A stretch of DNA of 64,000 nt from Haemaphysalis longicornis. Its lineage: Eukaryota; Arthropoda; Arachnida; Ixodida; Ixodidae. The stretch lies in assembly GCA_013339765.2 (NCBI GenBank), contig CM023457.1, positions 59,761,355 through 59,825,354 of the forward strand, read 5' to 3'. The translations under genes were made by a program, and so were the position numbers. Below are positions 56,119 to 64,000 of this stretch, piece by piece (positions within the stretch are counted from its first letter, which is position 1; the number at the start of each line of letters is the position of its first letter). The notes beneath the pieces were generated by a model that saw only the letters and a program-made list of their open reading frames with translations, was not told the origin of the DNA and did no database searches.

Positions 56119-57192
56119 TTAAAGAAAGCGCGGAACGGATCCATGGGACATTTTCCATTTAAAAAATATTCCGGAATTAAGAAAGGGCAGTACTGATGGT
56201 GCTCTAACCCAGGATGTAGCGTTAGAAGCCGTGACGCTACCCGCTTGCCCACCGAGGCCGAGTACCTGTTGTGGAGGACTCCGGATTGATTTGGACCACC
56301 CGGGGATCTTTAACGTGACCCGAAGTATTGACACGTGGCATTAATAACGGGAAGTCGTCAGTTCGGGGCACTGAGTAGGCTTACGACAGTTCAGGATGTG
56401 TACTGCCCTACTAGACAGTGTTCCGCATCGACTCAAGCTTCATTTCAGACCTGGTGCCTTATCTACGCGATTGAAAGAACCAAAAGCGAGGCCCAAACTT
56501 GTTATCTTGTTAGCAGCACAGGAGGACAACAAGGCGGGGTGAGAGCACATCTACACGACAGAGCACTAGGCTGGCGTAACGTTTGGCGCCTTTTTTGAGA
56601 GCCCGCGAGGCAGCCTCGCCACAGTTGTCATTTGACGGGCTTGTCTTTGCCTTATGTCAAGCGTTCGCGCGCCGTCGTTTGTACGCGTCACTTTCGCTTT
56701 CCATTTCACTCTTTGATAGTAACGGGAATCTATTTCGGCGTGTAGTGGGAATCGCTGTCCCAAGCATCCCGTAATTCGATTATAAAACGGCGAAAAAATG
56801 TAGGTTAAAGCTGTGTAAACGCTAGAGTTATAGTAGAATCCCGTTTCGTGTAAATTGAACATCGTATACGAAGCAAATCCGTGTTTTATCCAATTATCTT
56901 TTCCGCGCGCCCTTGCCGATTTCGAGTAATCAAATTTTGAGCGCGTGTACTGTCGCTAATTGTAGGGGGACAGCATTGTTCTCGAGCTCGCTCTCTCGCG
57001 GCATCTTTTAGACCCGTACGCTCGTTGGCATTTTGGTGCTGGTTCGAGTACGAGGGGTATACGTCTCCTTGCCAGGGGGAGTCTTGGTGGCGGCGACCAT
57101 CACCGAGTGACGGCGGGCCTTGCCCTCTACCTTTGGAGAGCGGTACAACGGGAGCGGACACCCCTATCTTGCGGTCACAGATGGAAATGGAG
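56119..57192. other. No gene; SINE 3' fragment at 56268-56335
   Basis: On the minus strand 56268-56335 carries AAGATCCCCGGGTGGTCCAA and TCAATCCGGAGTCCTCCAC, the 3' half of the Ruka-like SINE. The rest, including the frame at 56335-56598, is not recognisable. Confidence 0.55.
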
Positions 57193-57361
57193 AGTTTTAG
57201 CACAGCGGCTAGCGTACGCTGCGCTAGGGTCGGGGGGTATACCGGGACCCGATTGCGCAGGCTCGGCGATGCGGGCCGCTCGTCCCGCGGAACGAATGCG
57301 CACCTGACCAGTAGGGTCCCACAGACGTAGCGTAGCGTACGCTAGCCGCTGTGCTAAAACT
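57193..57361. repeat. 169-bp foldback repeat with near-perfect 34-bp arms
   Basis: AGTTTTAGCACAGCGGCTAG...CGTACGCTGCGCTA (57193-57226) pairs with 57328-57361 at 33 of 34 positions. The loop of about 100 bp is GC-rich. I found no target-site duplication. The near-perfect arms suggest a young MITE or a recent local inverted duplication. Confidence 0.85.
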
Positions 57362-57820
57362 TCTAATATGAGGGGTTGCAGAAGCAGTGCTGAGGGCTAG
57401 TTAGTGCATTGTACCTTGAAGTAAAAATTGCGGGGTGGTGATTGAAACTTTCTAGGAATGGGAAGGTGGAGGCCTAGTTGGACCTTCTGTTGATCTGCTG
57501 ATGAACTTTCTTGTTGAAATTCGCGGCCTCGTCCGTCGCCACTTGACCAGACCCCTGGACAGCACTCTCCAGGGCTCGTTCCGCTTGCTAGCCATCGCAT
57601 TTTCACGGCGCGCGCGCGGCGTCTGCCTTTCTCAGAGCCCTCCGCCTGTCCTGCCTACTGGCTCTTTCTCTTTGCTGGGCGACGATCAGCGGCTCGCGCT
57701 CCCCGGCTCGCCCCCGACATCAACATTTTTTTTTTTTTTTTACAATTCTTTGCACCTATCACAAGAATTTCTTGTACCCGCAAGCCTCCTATGAAGCAAA
57801 ATATATTGGCTTTCGCCTTA
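57362..57820. other. No gene recognised
   Basis: A poly(T) run lies at 57726-57741. Nothing else visible. Confidence 0.4.
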
Positions 57821-57822
57821 AA

Positions 57823-58000
57823 AGGACACTGCAACACGTTTTCTAACTTATTTCTAAAACTAAATGCTTTCAGCACGGGCTCCACAAACACATGCAGTAC
57901 TCGGAATGAGGGGTCGCAAAGTACCTCAAATAAAAATTACTGCTCCGTGCCCATCAGAAAACTTGGAAACTTGATCAGAAGAGTTTTCATAGTCCTGGTA
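57823..58000 (+). repeat. 5' fragment of TTAA element family 4
   Basis: Starts at a TTAA, then AAGGACACTGCAACACGTTT, and later GCAGTACTCGGAATGAGG, matching the left portion of 55312-56118. No right end was found downstream. Confidence 0.6.
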
Positions 58001-59107
58001 TTGGCGTTCTTCGACCGCTGGAATTGAGGCATTAGAGCGGTGTAGCGGCTATTGGCCGGCTTCCTTTTAGTTAATTGCAGTAATGGGCGCATTCGATAGC
58101 CGCTTTCGAAAAAGAAGGCCACAAAAGCTAAGCAGAAACGGAAGGCGGATAGTTCTGCTGTGACGAGCAAATCATGTCGTGCCGCTTCGTGCTGTTGTTA
58201 TATCTATGGCATTCGGAGCGCTTCGAGACGCGAAGGGAAGAGCGAAAGCGTTTATCGGAAGGGTTGCACGGTTTCTTTAACAACGTCTAACCCGCTTGCC
58301 GACGTGCCAGTGTGTGACACTCCCCTGAAGTATTCGCAACAGTCACTCGAGGCAGCTCGTGACGGAACACCGCGGCGGAATGCAGAGGACTCTTTCAAGA
58401 CTTTCTCACGAAAGACGCGAAGTCAACTCGCAGGCTCCATTTTGCAACGCAATTGCAACCGCAACTTGTTTTCCCAAACTATCGCGAAGGTTCCAGTCCG
58501 AAGGCAAGCCCTTCAGCTCTCGGCCGGGCTCTGATCATCACAGCAGCAGTCTGGGTGCTTCATTTCTGCGCACGTTTCAATGCGGAGAGCTTGGCTCACT
58601 TTGAGATAGCTCCACCTAGTGTCGCTAGATGAGGCAGTGACGCAAGCTCCACCGTCATCGGAAAGCCGTGTATTTTCCTTTTGTCCGTTACTATGACTCA
58701 GAGCCTTTCCCGTTCGCCCCTTGTCAGGTCTTAACGTTTATTAGCCCTAACGTAAAGTTTAACGACGTTCCAGGCAGCGTCAAACTTGTGGGGAAGCGTG
58801 GCTTTGATGCTTCCATTCGAAGCGCACTACAGCAACGAGTCCCTCTCGGGGTACGCACGCGGTCGTTTCTGTCGTGGATACGCATTTAGCGCGCCGACCG
58901 ATTGCGAGACTCGAGTCACCGGAGGCGGCGCCTGTATCGCGTTCTAATCTTCAGCACCGCTCCTCTTGAGACTTCACCGACGGCCACGCGCCGTCCGCAA
59001 CCGTTTCGCCACCAAACTCGTACGTCACGCGTCGGGGGACAAACTCCGTTAAGTCCAACAGTCCGGCGAATACCCGGCAGTTGCTGTTGCTGTCGATCCC
59101 ACTTTAA
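58001..59107. other. No gene recognised
   Basis: The plus-strand frames at 58160-58534 and 58359-58604 have no recognisable domain. Confidence 0.4.
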
Positions 59108-59607
59108 AGGGGCCAGTGAAGACAAAATACACGGCTTCCTTTAATTTCGAAGAACTAGCTCCTGGTAACTCACTGAGCTCCGTTCCAGCCTCGAAAGACC
59201 TTTTTAACCAAAAAATAAAAATGGAAGAAATATTACGAATTTTCGAATTTCGCCCTGCAGTGGCGTAATATTGGCAGGCGTGACGTCGTATGGGACAGCG
59301 CTAAAACATAAGTGCACGTTAGCCCTCAAGTGATGCGATCAAACTGGACTGGAGGCCGCACCACAATCGCCCAGTCATGTTTCTTGGCGGTGGATCATGT
59401 CTGCGGCCGCCAATCGCATAAACAAGATTCTGTGACGTCATAGAAAAGTGTTGCCGTAAGAGTGGCAGGGGAGTCGCCACTGCCTCACTCGTTTTCTCTA
59501 AGCTCTCGATTTTTGCCGAACGTTTGTGATAAAATAGGTACTATTGTTATCGGAACCAAGCTGTCTTTTTAAAGAAGCAAACTTTTGTTTCGTCTTCATG
59601 ACCCCCT
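59108..59607 (+). mobile_element. TTAA-flanked inverted-repeat element, family 1b, complete copy
   Basis: The left end AGGGGCCAGTGAAGACAAAA and the right end reverse complement AGGGGGTCATGAAGACGAAA are flanked by TTAA (59104-59107 and 59608-59611). The terminal motif AGG-GCC-TGAAGACAAAA is shared with the family 1a copies at 3.1 and 29 kb, while the interior matches the fragments at 5.5 and 24.4 kb. At 500 bp and non-coding it is a MITE presumably mobilised by a piggyBac-type transposase encoded elsewhere. Confidence 0.88.
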
Positions 59608-60069
59608 TTAAAGCGATGGGATCGGTTGAGGACACGGCTCGCGGTCAGGGCTGGCGGTCGCGCCGAAGTGACGGAACGCTATAGCCTACTAACGCTTTCC
59701 ATTTAATAACCGTTTTGCCGGAGAGATTTGGCGACGACAAGTGGGTGATATCCAGTCTTGGGTGATAAATGTGGGCGGCCCACCTGCTGCCTTCATTTGA
59801 ATTTACCGCCGGTGCGGGCAGCGATGCTGTGTGCGCGAGAGAGATTGCTGTTTAACCAGGCGCATGAAGTCCGTCTTCCTTCCACCCGTGTATAATTAAT
59901 CTCCCACTACGGATTTACGACTATGAACCGAAGAGTGTCGTTCTCTCGCTTGTACGACCCTAACGCGCCGCTTGCAGTTGTAGCCACTTCGCGACGGCTA
60001 GATGAAAAGAGCTTTAAAGAAACGGACTATCCCTTCAATAATTATATATGCCCCCACGGGATCTCATAA

Positions 60070-60070
<1 letters not shown>
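59608..60070. other. No gene recognised
   Basis: Nothing visible. Confidence 0.4.
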
Positions 60071-60124
<54 letters not shown>

Positions 60125-60127
60125 TCT
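60071..60127 (+). repeat. (CT)n microsatellite
   Basis: About 57 bp of CT with one TCC interruption, ending in a TGTC repeat. Confidence 0.96.
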
Positions 60128-62089
60128 GCCTGTCTGTCTGTACGGTGGGCCACGACTTACTACAGCTGATCTGTTGCGCGGCCGCTCACTCTTTCGGATA
60201 AGAGATGAGAAGAGGAGAGGGGGAGGGATGCCTTGAATGCTAATTAAACTGTTCTCGAGCCTTCCCACAATTCCCTGTTATCCGGAGGGGGAAGGGGGGG
60301 GGGATGCTCGGCGGTGTAGCCCGCGTGTGTCTCCCGCGAGTAATCCTCTGTCGGGAATTCGCGCCTGCACAGCGCGGTCTAGCTCGCGCCGAAATGAGAG
60401 TAATAACGATAACGCTGGCGCAATAATGAGCGAGCGCATAAAGTAATCACAATGGACGAACCGAAGTTTTGGTGCGCGAACGTCTCCCGGGGGAGGGCCA
60501 CGACCAGGCGGAAGCCCAATGTGAAATTTTCAAACCAGTCCTGAAGCGGTCGTCTTCTCAAAATCCCGCCGCCACTGGTATCGCTGCTTCTTAAAGAAAA
60601 TCATTTTTAGATTAGATTCTTTGTTGCTGTATCCTCTTATTGTAGTTGCACCGCCGTAAAACTAAGCTGGAGAAAAAGGAAAAAAAAGCGTACTGCAATA
60701 AATAAATGTTCTTCGGGAAGCGAAGTCGCGTTTCAGCCTCCTCATTTTGCTGTTTCTTACAGGCTCGGTATCTTTTATGCTGTTGCGTCTTGCTCGGCTG
60801 GCGAGTTAATTTGCAGGCTCCTCCACTGCTCTCTTTGTATTTCCGCCTCCCTTTATCCTCTTGATACGTGCTCGGTCGTAATCTACAATTGTGCTCGAGA
60901 CGGACCTTCTATGCGGCGTAGCATTTATGTCCCGTCCCTGTAATCCCCGCTGGCTGTGTCAGGCAAGCGACCGAAAAAAAAAGAACAAGAATTGTATGGC
61001 GTTCTCCACATTTTTTTGAGTAGCTGTGCTTTTTCTTTTTCGGTGTTTTCTAGCGCTTTCTTTACAAACTCTGACTGAAAGACAATGATAATCCTCGCAC
61101 CGAAGTTGCTCTTTTTTTTCTCTCTAACATGGGCGTATTTTTTTTTTTCTTCGAGCTTCTGTATTTATGTCTCTTACATTTTGTCGTGGTTCGATATTTT
61201 AAGAAATCCGGCATTGTGTTCTCTGCAGATCTGACGCTTTTCCTTTTCGTCCCAGAAGCGGCGAATTGTTCTGCCTTAGGAACGGCTCGCTTATTGTAAC
61301 GCCCTTCACAAAAAGCCAGCGTTCGCCTTTTTGCTCAACCGTCTTTTGTTGCGGAAGTAGAGGAACGCGACATTTATAATCTTTCCGGCCTCACATGAAG
61401 AAACAAAGATTTTTTTTTTACTTCAGTCTATTCTTAACGGTACAATTATAGCATACAATAGGATATTTCTTCGGTCTTTCTTCTGACTTTCTCTGCCCGT
61501 GTGCGTGCGTGAGTGCGTGCATGCGCGCTCTTGTAGGCACGTCTAACGCTGTGTACAAATATGGTTCAAAAGGACCCCGAGTGGGCGAGTTACTGAATAG
61601 TCATATTTTAACGAGACACCCGTAGTCGTCACATTTTAATGAGGCGCGATAGAAGACAAGGCTCCGACAGGACACCGCCGCGCGCTCAACTAATTCGTTG
61701 TTTTTTGAGAAATACTCGTCTTGTTTTAGCACTTCAGTCACCCCTGGGTCGAAAAGAAACCCGAGTCTTTGAGACAGATCGATTGCGACTGCATTGTCGT
61801 TCCAGGGATATGTCTTTTTTTGCGACGCCCGGGGACGGAAGTGTGAGTGTAAGCGTTTCTTTGAAAAGAGATTAATGGGAAGTACAGCGCTGTCCTGTCG
61901 GTCTCTTCTCTTTGGCGTGTCCTCTTTTGTGCTCTTATCGTTATATGGTTATACCTAATCCGTCGAGATAAGAAACCAACTTCTTTATAAGCGATGCGTC
62001 GTTAAAAGCAGGGATAATTTGCCCTTTGTACATGGCAGTGGGGACCGGAAAAAAGACTTCAAATGAAGCAAAAATTTGAATAAAGCGAT
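60128..62089. other. No gene recognised
   Basis: A G run lies near 60294-60303. The stretch is AT- and T-rich, with short unrecognisable frames. Confidence 0.4.
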
Positions 62090-62117
62090 TTCGTTATAAC
62101 GAATATTTACTGTATAC
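62090..62117 (-). repeat. Solitary pogo-like terminal fragment
   Basis: The minus strand reads TACAGTAAATATTCGTTATA then ACGAAATCG, resembling the terminal CAGT...GTTATAACGAA of the pogo-like elements at 16.7 and 45.8 kb. No opposite end was found. Confidence 0.4.
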
Positions 62118-64000
62118 CGAAGTGATCACAGTATAATACACTTTTAGCAGCCGTTAGAATAATGAAGGAAGGAAATCTTAACATTAACTTAGAATGTTTA
62201 GTAATTCACCACGCCACCCCAAAGGACCAATTTATTTGGTTAGTACAGTTATTTCTCTCTTCTTTTTTTTTTTTTTTGAGCAGTGCAGTTTTAAGGGACA
62301 AGCCCTCGTTACCAAAATACGTCCCGGCTGCCGCTTGTCTGACTCCACGGCTGACATTTACGAGTCCGGATTGCCCGCCGTGAAGTCGAAGCGGCCGAAC
62401 GTAGATATCGACCCCAAACAACGCCGACTGAGCTGTCCAGCGATGACATCTCTATCCTCTAGCGTGCCAGTGACTCCTTCCGCGTAGGTATATACAAGCC
62501 CCGAATATCTATTTCACCCCCGCAAATTCCAGCCGTGCCATGATTGATGTACGGCCGCACGACACACGGCTCGCTTATAGCAGTGCGCATAGCGGCAATC
62601 GTATCACTCACCGAGCCCCCCATTTCTGCTCTCCCGAGCGAACGCTGCTGCTCTTCCGCCATACTACGGCGGCCCGCGCGTTGCGACAGCCGGCGGCTCT
62701 CAATTTCCTGGACGATGTTGCCGTTTCTCCGCCCTCCCCAAAGCCTCGCCAATACATTCCTCCGTCGTGTTTTTGTTGAGAAAACGTTTGCTTCTTTTAG
62801 AGTGGTTCCGTTTCGTTTCGCTTGTTCTAGCTATTTTCTTCTCCGCCTCGAATGGTTAGCGAGAACCGGGACTCGGCATCCCGTCTGACTCGAGAGCCTT
62901 CACCCTCTCCCTGATGCGATCTAGCCCGCCGCACGATTGGAATGCTCGTTCACATATATGAGTCTTCTTCGTTTCTTATCGAATCTGTTTCCTTCGTCGG
63001 CGGTTTTTTTTTTTTTTTTACTCTTTTCCCCGTTTTCTCCGACTTTTTTTTTTTTTTTTCGAAACGCCTCCCCCACCTCTTTGTTTGTCCGCCCGGGAAA
63101 GTCGCCTTGCCCATTAATCTTCCCATTCGAATAAAAGGGGCGCGTTCGTTGCGGCGCTGCCGAACTCGGTTTCCCGCGCCGCCGTCGTGTGCTCTCTCTT
63201 TTGGCGCCGTTTCGTTTCAAGCACCCTCGCCGCCGCCGCCGCCCGTCACTTGAGAGGAGAATTGAGGATCGCGGTGTTCGCCAGGGAGACGACGACGAGG
63301 AGAGATTAGAAAAAAAAAAGGAACGATGGCTGGTTCATTGCTTTTCCCGCTGTCCTGCGTGAGCTCAACTACCGTACGGCGGTGTGCTTCGTTTTCCGGT
63401 ACTTTGCCCGTCCTCGTCTACTTCATTAGCTTCGGCTTTACGAAAATCCGCACCCGCCACCTCCTGTCTGGGTCATCTTGCCTTTCTTCTTCACGGTGCG
63501 GAGTTTTTTGTTCTTTTTTTTACGTCGCTTTCTACGTTTAAATTTCCCGCTCACGCGTTTGTTTGTTTTTTAGGGGGGGGGGGGGGGGGGGTTTTTTTTG
63601 CCTGCGAATGACGGACAAGATGGGTTCCCGACACTGGTGGCGTCAACTGCGCGGACGTGCATAATAAAAAAAAGACGATTGCTGCGATGAGTGAAAGCAG
63701 AGTCCTCGTGAAAGTAAAAGTGCGCGCGTTTTATCCGAGAGGACACCTCTCGGAGCTGGAACCGTTAGATGGTTTCGTGACGTAACACTCGCACCTTCCT
63801 GTGTTGTCGTACTGTTTTTGGGGTCATGTGTGACTGAGATTTGTAACAGAGGTATATCTGGTATGGCCCACCGTTTTCGTTTTTCTACGTAGTCTGAAAG
63901 TAGAACAGGGACGACGCGCCTACCAACATCAACCGTTTCTCGCTGTTTTGTTGTTGTCTTCAAATGTCTCCTCTTTGTTCAATTCCATGGTGGAAGTAGG
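62118..64000. other. No gene recognised; homopolymer-rich
   Basis: Poly(T) runs lie near 62264-62277, 63005-63019 and 63045-63059, and 19 G at 63573-63591 run into a T tract. GC-rich stretches give overlapping open frames on both strands. Nothing coding could be supported. Confidence 0.4.
63573..63591 (+). repeat. Poly(G) homopolymer, 19 bp
   Basis: Uninterrupted G run followed by T8. It could form a G-quadruplex and its length is sensitive to sequencing error. Confidence 0.95.

Overview
The window reads as non-coding DNA of a eukaryote, most likely an ixodid tick. The main clue is several copies of a tRNA-headed SINE whose head reads CCGCCGCGGTGGCTCAGTGG and whose body carries GATCCCCAGGTGGT and AATCCGGAGC. 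From memory this is the type of SINE reported as Ruka in hard ticks; I could not run a search. Long (GA)n/(CT)n microsatellites, very many mutually overlapping low-complexity open frames, and the absence of any gene cluster, operon or ribosome-binding site agree with a large repeat-rich arthropod genome. I found no host protein-coding gene, rRNA or functional tRNA that I could support. The window may be intergenic or intronic.

Layout. 0-6 kb: a tRNA-related SINE copy, a (GA)n tract, a TA-flanked pogo-like element (1.4-2.4 kb), a 1-kb TTAA-flanked element (3.1-4.1 kb), a (CT)n tract and a SINE with intact target-site duplication (5.7 kb). 6-16 kb: a 540-bp dispersed repeat, a (TC)n tract, another SINE with a perfect 15-bp duplication (9.2 kb), then several kb with nothing recognisable. 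16.7-18.2 kb: a pogo/Tigger-like element with decayed transposase coding sequence, itself split by a SINE, followed by a possible retroelement 3' end. 19-30 kb: a (TC)n tract that appears to split a SINE, a second copy of the first tRNA-related SINE, a retroelement 3' end, an AT-rich island and another TTAA element in inverted orientation. 30-40 kb: microsatellites, a foldback repeat, a broken RTE-like endonuclease pseudogene carrying a hairpin MITE, and another SINE. 40.2-42.4 kb: a 2.2-kb DNA transposon candidate whose terminal inverted repeats are built of 15-bp minisatellite units and which is bounded by a 9-bp duplication. 44.7-46.4 kb: a TTAA element and a pogo-like MITE. 48-54 kb: (CT)n, tRNA-like sequences, an inverted retroelement-like pair, a SINE and the second copy of the 540-bp repeat. 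54-59.6 kb: a cluster of TTAA-flanked elements from three families. The last 4 kb is featureless apart from homopolymers.

There is no visible gene network here. The coherent story is transposable-element colonisation: at least four TTAA-target inverted-repeat families (piggyBac-like by target site), TA-target pogo-like elements, several tRNA-derived SINE families, fragments of non-LTR elements, and nested insertions that allow relative dating. Long open frames inside (GA)n tracts and GC-rich stretches were not called as genes.
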